Shown here: piece by piece, positions 34,477 through 43,951 of the stretch
Layout: every line of letters begins with the position of its first letter
Position numbering within the stretch: position 1 is the first letter of the stretch
Source: Lachnospiraceae bacterium
GTDB taxonomy: Bacteria > Bacillota > Clostridia > Lachnospirales > Lachnospiraceae
Length of the DNA stretch: 59,350 nt
Direction: 5' to 3'
NCBI GenBank assembly: GCA_014804675.1
Contig: JAAUZH010000006.1
Coordinates: 1 to 59,350, forward strand
Program-made: the position numbers and the translations under genes
Notes under the pieces: generated by a model
What the model saw: the letters and a program-made list of their open reading frames with translations, nothing else
Database searches by the model: none
What the model was told of the DNA's origin: nothing

Positions 34477-35337
34477 GTGCAGGACAATACAAAGCAGACA
34501 CAGGAGGTTATGGCAAAGCGTACCGCAAAAAACAGTGTATTCCTTGATCTTTTTCAAAATAAGAGCTATCTGCTAAAGCTGTATAAAACACTTCACCCAG
34601 AGGACACCACAGCGACAGAAGACTCACTAACTGATGTAACGATAGAAAATGTGCTTACCGACAATCTGTATAATGACTTAGGCTTTATTGTCAACAATAA
34701 GCTGATGATCCTAATAGAAGCGCAATCTACATGGACAATGAATATTTTAGTAAGAGTTTTGTTGTATCTGGCGCAAAGTTATCACGAATATTTTCAGCGC
34801 ACCAGCCAAAACTATTATAAAAGCAAGAAAGTGAAAATGCCAAAGCCTGAACTTTATGTGATTTTTACAGGAAACAAAGGGAGGAAACCCGATAAAATAT
34901 TTTTGTCTAAAGAATTTTTTGAGGGTGCGGATATTGACATTGAAGTAAAAGCAAAGGTCATCTATGAGAGTGATAAGGACGATATCATCAATCAGTACAT
35001 TATTTTCTGTAAAGTTTTTAATGAGGAGACAAAACAGCATGGAATGACACAAAAGGCGGTTACGGAAACAATCAGAATATGCAAAGACAGGAATGTTTTG
35101 AGGGAATATTTGCTTGAGAGAGAAAAGGAGGTTGTGACGATAATGATGAGTTTGTTTGATGAAGAACAGATAATGAAGTCATTTATCAAGAGTGAAAGGC
35201 ATGATGAAGCTAAAGAAACAGCGGAAAGAATGATAAGAAAAGGAAAAATGTCACTGGAAGAAATAGCGGATTATGTTCCGTCATTATCATTTGAAGAATT
35301 AAAAGAACTTGAAGCCGAGATTATGCAGTTGGCATAA
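34477..35337 (+). CDS. Rpn-family PD-(D/E)XK nuclease (recombination-promoting nuclease / putative transposase)
   Basis: A 286-residue protein of the Rpn/PD-(D/E)XK transposase-like family. The N-terminal nuclease region shows VLTDNLYNDLGFIVNNKLMI then LIEAQSTWTMNILVRVLLYL, holding the D..ExQ active-site pattern. The ELYVIFTGNKGRK strand follows. The C-terminal helices (EEQIMKSFIKSERHDEAKE) are typical. The GTG start is set by GAGGTGAT a few bases upstream. It sits between two pieces of a tyrosine recombinase. Confidence 0.75.
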   Translation: MQDNTKQTQEVMAKRTAKNSVFLDLFQNKSYLLKLYKTLHPEDTTATEDSLTDVTIENVLTDNLYNDLGFIVNNKLMILIEAQSTWTMNILVRVLLYLAQSYHEYFQRTSQNYYKSKKVKMPKPELYVIFTGNKGRKPDKIFLSKEFFEGADIDIEVKAKVIYESDKDDIINQYIIFCKVFNEETKQHGMTQKAVTETIRICKDRNVLREYLLEREKEVVTIMMSLFDEEQIMKSFIKSERHDEAKETAERMIRKGKMSLEEIADYVPSLSFEELKELEAEIMQLA

Positions 35338-35436
35338 TTAACAAAACAATTTAATATCAAAATAACAGTGTAAAGGCGTATGGAACAGTAAATTGTAAAC
35401 CATGCGCTTTTTTGTGTCCAAAAGGAGGAACATGAG

Positions 35437-35585
35437 CGACAATATTCAGCCTTGCCTATTCTGCCGGGGCTGATGTAAAGATTGTGAGCCAGAACCTTGG
35501 ACACGCTTCTACATCCGTGACACTGGACACATACACGCATCTGACAGAGGATAAAAAGAAAGAGCAGGAAGTAGTATTGAAATAA
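35437..35585 (+). pseudogene. Tyrosine recombinase fragment (C-terminal part)
   Basis: An open stretch directly after a stop encodes SAGADVKIVSQNLGHASTSV then TLDTYTHLTEDKKKEQEVV. It includes the conserved Gly-His and the catalytic tyrosine of tyrosine recombinases. It has no start codon and is separated from the central fragment by the Rpn gene. Confidence 0.75.
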
Positions 35586-35640
35586 GTTGAGATAACACAA
35601 GATAAAGAAACACGAACAAAAGTTCGTAAAGAAAAAATAC

Positions 35641-35669
35641 TTGACACCACAAAATCCTTAGTGTATGAT
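35641..35669 (+). promoter_or_regulatory. Promoter of ylxM-ffh
   Basis: A perfect TTGACA is separated by 17 bases from TATGAT, 33 bases before the ATG. Confidence 0.75.
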
Positions 35670-35701
35670 AGCAAAGGTATCAAGAAAAAACAGGTGATAC
35701 G

Positions 35702-36037
35702 ATGGAAAAAATTGTAGAACAGGGCTTACTGTATGATTTTTACGGCGAGCTTTTAACAGAGCACCAGAAACGCATATACGAAGATGCGGTCTATCACGAC
35801 ATGTCCCTTTCAGAAATTGCTGATGAGCACGGAATTTCCAGACAGGGCGTCCATGATTTGATCAAACGGTGTGATAAGAGCCTTTCCGAGTATGAAAGCA
35901 GACTGCATCTGGTAGAAAAGTTTACAAGGACAAAAGAAAAGGTTCATGCATTAAAGGAAATACTGGATAAATTGGAAGATAAGACCATGAGCCGGAGATT
36001 AGAGGCTCTTATCAATGAAATATTAGAGGAATTATAA
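35702..36037 (+). CDS. ylxM: YlxM-family helix-turn-helix protein
   Basis: A 111-residue sigma-like helix-turn-helix protein (LTEHQKRIYEDAVYHDMSLS then EIADEHGISRQGVHDLIKR) with a coiled C-terminus. YlxM is almost always encoded just before ffh and is thought to modulate the signal recognition particle. Here ffh follows after 3 bases. Confidence 0.9.
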   Translation: MEKIVEQGLLYDFYGELLTEHQKRIYEDAVYHDMSLSEIADEHGISRQGVHDLIKRCDKSLSEYESRLHLVEKFTRTKEKVHALKEILDKLEDKTMSRRLEALINEILEEL

Positions 36038-36040
36038 TTT

Positions 36041-37390
36041 ATGGCATTTGAAAGTTTAACAGATAAACTACAAAATGTATTTAAAAATTTAAAAAGTAAG
36101 GGACGCCTGACAGAAGAGGATGTAAAAGCTGCCTTAAAGGAAGTAAAGATGGCATTGTTAGAAGCCGATGTCAACTTTAAGGTAGTAAAGCAGTTCATCA
36201 AATCCGTAGAGGAACGGGCCATTGGCGCCGATGTGATGAACGGGCTGAATCCGGGACAGATGGTCATTAAAATCGTAAACGAGGAAATGACTGCCCTGAT
36301 GGGTTCCGAAACAACGGAAATCAAAATGCAGCCCGGAAAGTCCATTACCGTTATTATGATGTGCGGTCTTCAAGGTGCAGGTAAGACTACCACAACCGCC
36401 AAGATTGCGGGAAAGCTGAAGTTAAAAGGCAAAAAATGCCTGCTGACAGCCTGTGATATTTACAGGCCCGCCGCTATTAAGCAGCTGCAGGTAAACGGGG
36501 AAAAGCAGCAGGTGGACGTGTTCACCATGGGAGAAAACCACAGTCCGGTGGACATTGCAAAAGCAGCCATAGAACATGCCCAGAAAAACGGTCATAATGT
36601 GGTGATTTTGGATACCGCAGGCCGTCTTCATATAGATGAAGCCATGATGGAAGAGTTACAGGAAATCAAGGCAAATGTAGAAGTACACCAGACCATTCTG
36701 GTAGTAGACGTTATGACCGGACAGGATGCGGTGAACGTTGCCAAGGAATTTGATGAAAAGGTTGGAATCGACGGAGTAATCCTTTCCAAAATGGACGGCG
36801 ACTCCAGAGGCGGTTCCGCTCTTTCCGTAAAAGCGGTTACCGGTAAGCCTATTTTATTTGTAGGTATGGGAGAAAAACTGTCCGATTTAGAGCAGTTCTA
36901 TCCGGACCGGATGGCAAGCCGTATTCTGGGAATGGGAGACGTGCTGACCCTCATTGATAAAGTACAGGCCAATCTGGACATAGATGAAGAAAAAGAAAAA
37001 CAGATGGCTGCCAAAATGAAAAAGGGTAAGTTCGATTTTGAGGATTACCTGGAAAGTATGAAACAGATGAGGAATATGGGCGGTCTATCCTCCATTTTAA
37101 GCATGATGCCCGGCATGGGCGCTAAAATGGGAGACATTGAGTCCATGGTGGATGAAAAGCAGCTTGCCAGAATGGAAGCCATCGTGCTTTCCATGACAGT
37201 AGAGGAAAGGCAGAATCCAAAGCTGTTAAATCCAAGCAGAAAGCACCGGATTGCCAAAGGCGCCGGAGTGGACATCGGAGTGGTGAACCGTTTCATCAAA
37301 CAGTTCGAGCAGAGCCAGAAAATGATGAAGCAATTGCCTGGCATGATGGGCGGCATGGGCAAAAAAGGAAGATTCAAATTTCCTTTCTAA
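36041..37390 (+). CDS. ffh: Signal recognition particle protein Ffh
   Basis: A 449-residue SRP GTPase that delivers nascent membrane proteins to FtsY. An N-domain is followed by the G-domain (GLQGAGKTTTTAKIA near residue 108; DTAGRL; TKMDGDSRGG-like SKMDGDSRGGSALS). The Met-rich M domain binds SRP RNA and signal peptides and ends MMKQLPGMMGGMGKKG. Length is normal. It is co-transcribed with ylxM. Confidence 0.95.
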   Translation: MAFESLTDKLQNVFKNLKSKGRLTEEDVKAALKEVKMALLEADVNFKVVKQFIKSVEERAIGADVMNGLNPGQMVIKIVNEEMTALMGSETTEIKMQPGKSITVIMMCGLQGAGKTTTTAKIAGKLKLKGKKCLLTACDIYRPAAIKQLQVNGEKQQVDVFTMGENHSPVDIAKAAIEHAQKNGHNVVILDTAGRLHIDEAMMEELQEIKANVEVHQTILVVDVMTGQDAVNVAKEFDEKVGIDGVILSKMDGDSRGGSALSVKAVTGKPILFVGMGEKLSDLEQFYPDRMASRILGMGDVLTLIDKVQANLDIDEEKEKQMAAKMKKGKFDFEDYLESMKQMRNMGGLSSILSMMPGMGAKMGDIESMVDEKQLARMEAIVLSMTVEERQNPKLLNPSRKHRIAKGAGVDIGVVNRFIKQFEQSQKMMKQLPGMMGGMGKKGRFKFPF

Positions 37391-37538
37391 CTTAGAAAGT
37401 ACCTGAAAGTCCCGTTTTCCAATGAAGGGATGCAGAAGTAAGTCCTGATATAAAATCGGGCACTGAGAAAGCTGTGAAGCCGGATATCCAACCGGTTGAA
37501 CTAATATAATGAAAACATATTTTCGGAGGTGAAAAGAA

Positions 37539-37784
37539 ATGGCAGTAAAAATCAGATTAAGAAGAATGGGACAGAAAAAGGCTCCTTTTTATAGAATCGT
37601 AGTTGCAGATTCCCGTTCTCCAAGAGATGGAAGATTTATCGAGGAGATTGGAACTTATGATCCAAATACAGATCCAAGTACCTTCAAGGTAAATGAAGAG
37701 TTAGCAAAGAAATGGCTTGCTAACGGTGCACAGCCAACAGAAGTGGTAGGCAAGATTTTTAAAGCAGCGGGAATTGAAAAATAA
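37539..37784 (+). CDS. rpsP: 30S ribosomal protein S16
   Basis: An 81-residue S16, complete, beginning [20 protein letters not shown] and containing [22 protein letters not shown] lies upstream of the ATG. The 148 bases between ffh and rpsP show no obvious structure beyond short repeats. rpsP is followed by khpA in the usual order. Confidence 0.95.
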   Translation: MAVKIRLRRMGQKKAPFYRIVVADSRSPRDGRFIEEIGTYDPNTDPSTFKVNEELAKKWLANGAQPTEVVGKIFKAAGIEK

Positions 37785-37828
37785 TTTCGGAATCTAAAAA
37801 CTTGTCATTGCACTTTTGGAGGTGTACT

Positions 37829-38056
37829 ATGAAAGAACTAGTTGAAGTGATTGCCAAAGCGCTTGTTGACAATCCGGAGGAAGTTGTTGTAACTGAGAAA
37901 AAGGAAGGAAAGACACTAATCGTAGAACTTCATGTGGCTCAGGCTGATATGGGAAAAGTCATCGGCAAACAGGGAAGGATCGCAAAGGCGATTCGTTCTG
38001 TAGTGAAAGCTGCTTCTTTTGGAGAAAATCAAAAGGTGGATGTGGAAATCGTCTAA
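37829..38056 (+). CDS. khpA: KH-domain RNA-binding protein KhpA
   Basis: A 75-residue single KH domain with the GxxG loop in GKVIGKQGRIAKAIR. KhpA partners with KhpB/Jag as a global RNA-binding protein. GGAGGTG lies 4 bases before the chosen ATG; an earlier in-frame start would swallow it. In most Firmicutes it sits directly before rimM, but here composite element copy 3 separates them by about 740 bases. Confidence 0.92.
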   Translation: MKELVEVIAKALVDNPEEVVVTEKKEGKTLIVELHVAQADMGKVIGKQGRIAKAIRSVVKAASFGENQKVDVEIV

Positions 38057-38133
38057 AAAAAGGGATGGGGTGCCTGTGTGGCGCCCTGTTTTTATTTGTG
38101 TGATGATTTGAATAAGGGGATGGCTGGACGGAC

Positions 38134-38359
38134 GCAACAGCGGGATGAGAGTGGATTTGCTTCGGTGTTTTTGATGGGGCTTTTTCTAAACAGCCTGTGG
38201 AAGTTTTCGTTACCGTTCGGGTCGGCATATAGCGGCGTCCATGCCGCAATATGCCTAAAATTGCCGTCCATGGCAATTTTACCCTGGGTAGTGGACAGGC
38301 TGTTAAGAAAAAGCCCCATCAAAAACAATGAAGCAAATCCACTCTCATCCCGCTGTTGC
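38134..38359 (+). repeat. Long hairpin B of element copy 3
   Basis: Arms 38134-38197 and 38296-38359 pair over 64 bases, with mismatches only at GG/AT and A/T, the same places as in copy 1. The inner hairpins read GCGGC-GTCCAT-GCCGC and AATTGCC-GTCCAT-GGCAATT. The outer 30 bases of the arms share no obvious sequence with copy 1. Confidence 0.87.
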
Positions 38360-38489
38360 TGTTTTGTCACAGGCTATACTTTAAAAAAGAGCGTTTATTT
38401 CCAGAAACTCTCTAACATCTTTTTAAAACAGCCTGCCATACCTTTCCCATACATAGAACTTTCCCACATGTAGGGCCTTTCGATGCACA

Positions 38490-38669
38490 GTGAGAGCTGG
38501 CAGCCCATAGCATAGTCTTCTGGGCCTATAAGGAAAGTCCCCGATACAAGATCGGGGAAAAGTAAAGTCGCCGGCACTTATGCACCGTATTTTGGTGCAT
38601 TAGTACCGCTGCGTCTTTGCAGAGCGAGAGCGTGCCCATAAGACTATGCTATGGGCTGCCAGCTCTCAC
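38490..38669 (+). repeat. Long hairpin A of element copy 3
   Basis: Arms 38490-38525 and 38634-38669 pair over 36 bases with one mismatch. The apical hairpin TGCACC-GTATTTT-GGTGCA is present. The tetraloop hairpin reads GC-GAGA-GC, a GNRA-preserving change from GAAA in copies 1 and 2. Confidence 0.87.
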
Positions 38670-38741
38670 GTCCTCCTATCCAACTCCCTCCCCAAAAAGC
38701 GAAACCATGACAATCCCCACAGCTTTTCCCACTATATGACT

Positions 38742-38769
38742 TTTACATAGCCAGAATTTATGATATGAT
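38742..38769 (+). promoter_or_regulatory. Promoter of rimM-trmD
   Basis: TTTACA is separated by 16 bases from TATGAT, with a TGA extension before the -10. It lies between element copy 3 and rimM. Confidence 0.65.
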
Positions 38770-38795
38770 GAAAAAATGCAGGAGGAAGAAAAGAA

Positions 38796-39302
38796 ATGGA
38801 AGATTTATTAAAAGTAGGCATTATTACGTCTACTCACGGTATTAAAGGAGAGGTAAAAGTATTCCCCACTACGGATGATGTAAAGCGGTTCAAAAAGGGA
38901 ATCAGCCTTATTTTGGAAACAGGAAAAGAGCAATTGGACCTTGAGGTAGAAGGAGTAAAATTCTTCAAGCAGTTTGTCATATTAAAATTCAAGGGCATTG
39001 ATGATATCAATCAGATTGAAAAATATAAAAGGAAAGAACTTTTTGTCACAAGAGAACATGCGGTAAAGCTGAAAAAGGATGAATATTTTATTGCGGATTT
39101 GATAGGGCTTTCGGTGATAGATGAGGAAGGTAATACAATTGGTGTGTTAGGGGATGTGATGGAAACCGGAGCCAATGACGTGTACGTTGTAAAAATGGCG
39201 GATGAAAAGGAAGTGCTGATTCCGGCAATTAAGCAGTGCATTTTAGAGGTAAATGTAGAAGGGGGCTTTGTCAAAGTCCATATGATGGAAGGACTGCTAT
39301 GA
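38796..39302 (+). CDS. rimM: Ribosome maturation factor RimM
   Basis: A 168-residue 16S rRNA-processing factor that binds S19 in the 30S head. It has an N-terminal barrel ([20 protein letters not shown]) and a C-terminal PRC-like barrel ([16 protein letters not shown], then [18 protein letters not shown]). AGGAGG precedes the ATG. It overlaps trmD by 4 bases (ATGA). Confidence 0.94.
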   Translation: MEDLLKVGIITSTHGIKGEVKVFPTTDDVKRFKKGISLILETGKEQLDLEVEGVKFFKQFVILKFKGIDDINQIEKYKRKELFVTREHAVKLKKDEYFIADLIGLSVIDEEGNTIGVLGDVMETGANDVYVVKMADEKEVLIPAIKQCILEVNVEGGFVKVHMMEGLL

Positions 39303-40051
39303 GATTTCATGTTTTAACATTATTTCCGGAAATGGTCCTGCAGGGACTTCATACAAGCATATTGGGAAGAGCCTGTGAGCAGGGGCTGATTGCTATTGAA
39401 GCGGTGAATATCCGGGACTATACAAAAAATAAACACAAAAAGGTGGATGATTATCCCTATGGAGGCGGTGCCGGAATGCTGATGCAGGCACAGCCCGTTT
39501 ATGATGCTTATAAGGCAGTGGAAGAGAAGATTGCCGGACTGAATAAAGAAAAAGAAGGAGAAAATGAGTTAGCGACTGCTAACAAGATAAGTAAGCCAAG
39601 GGTAATTTATTTGACGCCTCAGGGGTCCGTATTCAGCCAGCATATGGCAGAGGAACTGGCAAAGGAAGAAGACCTGATTTTTTTATGCGGGCATTATGAG
39701 GGAATTGATGAAAGGGTCTTGGAAGAAATCGTGACGGATTATGTTTCCATTGGCGATTATGTGCTTACCGGAGGAGAGCTTCCTGCCATGGTCATGATTG
39801 ATGCTATTTCCCGTCTGGTGCCGGAAGTATTGAATAATGATGTATCCGCTGAATTTGAGTCCTTTCATGAGGACCTTTTGGAATATCCCCAGTATTCCAG
39901 GCCGGAAGAGTGGCAGGGGAAAAAGGTGCCACAGGTGCTGCTGTCAGGACATCATGCCAATATTGAAAAGTGGAGGCGGGAACAGTCCATAAAGCGGACA
40001 AAGGAAAGAAGGCCGGACTTATATGAAAAGTGGAAAGAAAAAAATAAATAG
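39299..40051 (+). CDS. trmD: tRNA (guanine-N1)-methyltransferase TrmD
   Basis: A 250-residue SPOUT-class enzyme that makes m1G37 in tRNAs to prevent frameshifting. It begins [13 protein letters not shown] and carries the conserved [18 protein letters not shown]. The knotted SAM site includes [12 protein letters not shown] and [15 protein letters not shown]. The start is the ATG coupled to the rimM stop. No rplS follows, unlike the common rimM-trmD-rplS order. Confidence 0.95.
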   Translation: MRFHVLTLFPEMVLQGLHTSILGRACEQGLIAIEAVNIRDYTKNKHKKVDDYPYGGGAGMLMQAQPVYDAYKAVEEKIAGLNKEKEGENELATANKISKPRVIYLTPQGSVFSQHMAEELAKEEDLIFLCGHYEGIDERVLEEIVTDYVSIGDYVLTGGELPAMVMIDAISRLVPEVLNNDVSAEFESFHEDLLEYPQYSRPEEWQGKKVPQVLLSGHHANIEKWRREQSIKRTKERRPDLYEKWKEKNK

Positions 40052-40110
40052 AAACAGACATGTAAATAGACGAAAAATATACAGCTTATAAGTGAAACGG
40101 AGGAAAAGAT

Positions 40111-40911
40111 ATGCTGAAAGCGGAACATTTAAGTAAAGTGTTCATCCGGACAAAGCTGGAAGAGGAAACTCTTAAAAAAGGAAAAGGCTTCAAAAAAAAG
40201 TCAGTAAAAGAAGAATTTTATGCGGTAAAAGATATTTCTTTGGAAGTGGGGCCCGGAGAAATTTTAGGCATTTTGGGACCTAACGGGGCAGGAAAGACTA
40301 CGCTGCTGCGGATGTTGGGCACTTTGATGGAGCCTACCGGCGGACGGGTAGTCATGGAGGACGCACAGGGAAACCAGATTGCTGAACCGGTAGAAATGAA
40401 GAAAAATATCGGATATTTATCCGGCAATACAAAGCTTTATCACAGGCTTAGCACAAGGGAAATGCTTAAAATGCTGGGAGATATTTATAACCTTTCCAAA
40501 GAGGAATGTGAAAGACGGATTGAAGAGATTTTCACGGTGCTTGATATGAAGGAATTTGGGGACAACCGGATTGAAAAGCTGTCTACCGGACAGACCCAGC
40601 GGGCTTCCATTGCCAGATGCCTGATTCATGATCCGGATATTTATATATTTGATGAGCCTACTTTGGGATTGGACATCCTGTCGGCAGACGCCATTGTAAA
40701 CTTTATGAAAGAACAGAAGAAGCTTGGAAAGACTATCTTGTATTCCACTCACTATTTAGAAGAAGCACAGTTTTTATGCGAACGTATCCTGATGATTTAC
40801 AAAGGGGGTATTTTGAAAGAGGGGACTCCTGCAGAGATCATGGAAGATACGAAAACAGAAAATTTAAGAGATGCATTTCATGTAATCATGGAAGGAGCGG
40901 ATGAGGCATGA
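40111..40911 (+). CDS. ABC transporter ATP-binding protein (NatA-like)
   Basis: A 266-residue ATPase with Walker A GPNGAGKTT, a signature motif of the form LSTGQTQRASIA, and Walker B IYIFDEPTLGLD. An unusual basic insertion (about residues 18-34) lies before the first core strand. It overlaps its permease gene by 4 bases. The pair resembles NatAB sodium exporters and other ABC-2 exporters; the substrate is unproven. Confidence 0.87.
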   Translation: MLKAEHLSKVFIRTKLEEETLKKGKGFKKKSVKEEFYAVKDISLEVGPGEILGILGPNGAGKTTLLRMLGTLMEPTGGRVVMEDAQGNQIAEPVEMKKNIGYLSGNTKLYHRLSTREMLKMLGDIYNLSKEECERRIEEIFTVLDMKEFGDNRIEKLSTGQTQRASIARCLIHDPDIYIFDEPTLGLDILSADAIVNFMKEQKKLGKTILYSTHYLEEAQFLCERILMIYKGGILKEGTPAEIMEDTKTENLRDAFHVIMEGADEA

Positions 40912-42935
40912 GTACAAAAAGAATAAAATCGCTTTTCAAGAGGGAGCTTATAGATATCTTTCGTGACAAGAAAACATTGGTCATGATGGTATTGGTTCCT
41001 CTTTTGCTATATCCGTTGTTGATTGTGGCCATGACCTTGATTACAAGCGCTGTCATGACGGATCAGGAAGAAAAGATTTATAAGACGGCCTTTTATGAAG
41101 TGCAGGAAGAAGAAAAGATTCAGGATGTGCTAAAGACACATGAAGAAGAATTATCCTACAAGTTGGAAATCCTGAAGGCAGAAAATCCGGAAAAGTCCCT
41201 TATAGATAAGGAACTGGATGCTTATGTGACAGCAGAAGAAAAGGAAGGGAGGATTTGCTATTCCATTCACTATTTATCTGCAGAAACGGATTCCGTCACT
41301 GCGGCAGAGGTGCTTTATGACGGACTGGAGCTTTTTCGGGAAGAGCTTCGGAAAGAAGCCGTAGACGATCTGGGGCTTGATGAGAATGTGGTACTTTATC
41401 CCATCAGCTATGAAAAGGCGGATATGTCCTCAAAAGAAGAAAGCATGGGAAGCATGATCGGCTCCATCATTCCCTTTCTGATGATTACCAGTATTTGTTT
41501 AGGCGCCATGTATCCGGCAATTGATGTGACGGCAGGAGAGAGGGAAAGAGGAACGTTAGAAACGCTTCTGACCCTTCCTGTGACCAACTTTGAATTGATT
41601 ATGAGCAAATTTCTGGCAGTATCGGTCATAGCCTGCACATCGGCATTTTTAAATATTCTCTCTATGATGGCGGCCTTTGGATTTATGTTCAGCTTTTTTT
41701 CGGAAAGTGTGCAGAATCTGTCTTTTGATTTTGCAACCTTTGTGCCGGCCATTTTATTTTCTGTGATTATTATGCTTGTATTCGCACTGCTTGTAACCGC
41801 TGTCTGCATGTGCGTCTGCATTTTTGCAAAAAGCTTCAAGGAAGCAAACAATTATATTACGCCCGTACTGTTAGTATTTATGTTTTCCAGCTATGGGGGA
41901 ATGCTGCCTGATTTTAAGCTGACGGCTTCCACCGCAGCAGTTCCCATTGTCAACGTTACTTTGCTGATTAAAGACTTATTCAGCTTTCAGTACAACTATG
42001 GTCTCTTTGCCGTAGTGCTTTTTTGCAACGTGGCATACAGCCTGCTTACCGTTATGGTGCTTGGAAGGATTTATAACAGCGAATCCGTTCTCTTTGCAGA
42101 GGGCTTTACCAGCTTAAAAATTTTTCATAAAAGAAGCGAGATGAAACAGGGACAGCTGCCGGGTTACGGAGATTTGCTGCTGCTTTTATGTATTTTGATT
42201 CTGGGAATTTTTTATATTGGTTCCTTTGCTACGATAAAGCTGGGATTCTTAGGTGTTTTGGTACAGCAGCTATTGATTCTGCTTCTGCCTGTCTGCTATG
42301 GCTGGTATATGAAAACAGATTTTAAGAAGCTGTTTTCTTTAAAGGCTCCCGGCTTGAAAGGAGTGTTAGCATCCCTTTGTTTTTTGGCAGGCGGCTTTTG
42401 CCTGAACCTTGTGTTAAGCAGTGTGTTATCCATGTTTTTCAAGGACAGCAGCGAGAGCCTTCAGGTACAGTTTGATTTTCTTTTGCAGGCGCCCTTTTGG
42501 GCTGTCGTGGTTGTTATGGCAGTCCTGCCTGCTATTGGGGAAGAGCTTATGTTCAGAGGATTTGTCTTTGGCACCATGAAAGGGAAAACAAGACCTTTTC
42601 TGGCGGTCTTTCTGACAGGTTTTATTTTCGGCTGTTACCATTTCAGCCTTGTAAAGCTGATTCCTACCGCCTTTTTAGGATGCCTGCTGGCTGTTTTAGT
42701 ATACCGGACCGGCAGTATTTTTCCGGCTATGCTCATGCACTTTGCCAATAACTTTATTTCTCTGTTCGTAAGCAAATATCAGGAGCAGCTTAGCGAAAAG
42801 TATCCTGCTTTGATGAATCTGGATTTTGGCAGCGGACAGGCATTGGTGTTTGCCTGCATGATTTTTGCCGGAGTGATTTTCCTTGGGCTTGGGTGGCGGT
42901 TAAGCAGACAGAAAGAGGAACGGCAGGGGAAATAG
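40908..42935 (+). CDS. ABC-2 permease fused to a CPBP-family intramembrane protease domain
   Basis: A 675-residue two-part protein. Residues about 1-400 are a NatB-like ABC-2 permease with a large loop after helix 1 (about 45-185) and a helix bundle. Residues about 425-665 are a CPBP (Abi) domain with motif EExxxR at 545-550 (EELMFR), then FGCYHFS and the MLMHFANNF motif. CPBP proteins are glutamic-type membrane proteases related to Rce1. It overlaps the ATPase gene by 4 bases. The conserved motifs suggest that the protease half is functional. Confidence 0.87.
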   Translation: MSTKRIKSLFKRELIDIFRDKKTLVMMVLVPLLLYPLLIVAMTLITSAVMTDQEEKIYKTAFYEVQEEEKIQDVLKTHEEELSYKLEILKAENPEKSLIDKELDAYVTAEEKEGRICYSIHYLSAETDSVTAAEVLYDGLELFREELRKEAVDDLGLDENVVLYPISYEKADMSSKEESMGSMIGSIIPFLMITSICLGAMYPAIDVTAGERERGTLETLLTLPVTNFELIMSKFLAVSVIACTSAFLNILSMMAAFGFMFSFFSESVQNLSFDFATFVPAILFSVIIMLVFALLVTAVCMCVCIFAKSFKEANNYITPVLLVFMFSSYGGMLPDFKLTASTAAVPIVNVTLLIKDLFSFQYNYGLFAVVLFCNVAYSLLTVMVLGRIYNSESVLFAEGFTSLKIFHKRSEMKQGQLPGYGDLLLLLCILILGIFYIGSFATIKLGFLGVLVQQLLILLLPVCYGWYMKTDFKKLFSLKAPGLKGVLASLCFLAGGFCLNLVLSSVLSMFFKDSSESLQVQFDFLLQAPFWAVVVVMAVLPAIGEELMFRGFVFGTMKGKTRPFLAVFLTGFIFGCYHFSLVKLIPTAFLGCLLAVLVYRTGSIFPAMLMHFANNFISLFVSKYQEQLSEKYPALMNLDFGSGQALVFACMIFAGVIFLGLGWRLSRQKEERQGK

Positions 42936-42965
42936 TATAGTAGTCTTATAAATCAGGGAGATTAT

Positions 42966-43889
42966 ATGAAAAGACTATATAATAAGTTTGAAGAAATAAG
43001 ATATCTGCATGTTGTGATTGCGGTATTGGAAATATGGATATTATTAACTTGTATGTATGTTTATGGGATCAATAAGATTTTTTTAGGCAATATAGCATAT
43101 AGTTTTGTTGGTTTTTGTGTGTTGGAAACAATTGTTTTCTGTATATGGTATCCCAAGGAGCATGCGGGGAAAAATGCGATAGCCAGAGGAAAAGAATATA
43201 AAGCAAAGGTAGTATCCATATATACAAAGGAAAAAAAGATATATGGACCATATTCTTCTAAAATTGTATATAGAATAAAGGTATGTTATCATATTGACAG
43301 GAAAGCATATTTTGCAGAATTTGGTGATTATGGAAGATGTCCTTTTGAGTATGTCAATGCCCAGCAAATGTGTAGTGTATATATTTATAAGGGTAAAGTA
43401 TACCCTCAGTATTTTTATAAAAAGCAAAAGGCAAATATGGAAAAAGATGAAGAGCAGGATAAGCTTTTTGGGGAGGTGAATTCAGGGAAACTGGATAATA
43501 CTCCACTGGATGAGCTTTTAAAGTATTCCATAAAGGATCTTCCATACTTAACTCGTGATGAGTTACATAATGCGTTCTCAGAGAGATTGATTTTATGCAG
43601 TGTGCGTTCTAAATCATATATGATTTTCAGTCCTTCCATTTTTAACTATATAGATAGACCAGTCGAACTGAAGACGGTATATGTTGAAGTCCATATGACA
43701 TCAAGGAAAAAATACAACAGTATCGATCTGGAGTCAAAGCTTATGGATTATTGCAGATATGCAGATAACAGGTTTTATCATAATGAGGAAGATATCGTTT
43801 ATAATGGGATAAGAAAAACGATAGTTGATGCAATCAGGGAAATGGATAAAAGAATCATCATTCATGAGGTATGCATTGTAATTTTGTAA
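42966..43889 (+). CDS. Hypothetical protein with two N-terminal transmembrane segments
   Basis: A 307-residue protein with hydrophobic segments at about 15-33 and 38-58 and a long soluble C-terminus. The middle (about 75-135; YKAKVVSIYTKEKKIYGPYS then IVYRIKVCYHID) looks like a beta-barrel. The last 100 residues resemble no family I know. It is AT-richer than its neighbours. It follows the ABC permease after 30 bases but does not look like part of that operon. Confidence 0.5.
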   Translation: MKRLYNKFEEIRYLHVVIAVLEIWILLTCMYVYGINKIFLGNIAYSFVGFCVLETIVFCIWYPKEHAGKNAIARGKEYKAKVVSIYTKEKKIYGPYSSKIVYRIKVCYHIDRKAYFAEFGDYGRCPFEYVNAQQMCSVYIYKGKVYPQYFYKKQKANMEKDEEQDKLFGEVNSGKLDNTPLDELLKYSIKDLPYLTRDELHNAFSERLILCSVRSKSYMIFSPSIFNYIDRPVELKTVYVEVHMTSRKKYNSIDLESKLMDYCRYADNRFYHNEEDIVYNGIRKTIVDAIREMDKRIIIHEVCIVIL

Positions 43890-43951
43890 TACGGAATGGA
43901 TATGAATATTTCATTTTCGTATTGTGTATTAAGAAACAGGAGAAAAATGAT

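Larger units (their letters stand above)
38118..38698 (+). repeat. Composite B-A double-hairpin element, copy 3
   Basis: The third copy of the composite element, forward, in the order B then A. It lies between khpA and rimM. GCTGTTTT follows the B right arm, TTTCGATGCACAGT enters the A left arm, and CACGTCC and CCCTCCCCAAAAA follow the A right arm. A rimM promoter lies 44 bases beyond. Hairpin A here has an extra small hairpin (TCCCCGAT..ATCGGGGA) that the other copies lack. Confidence 0.8.
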
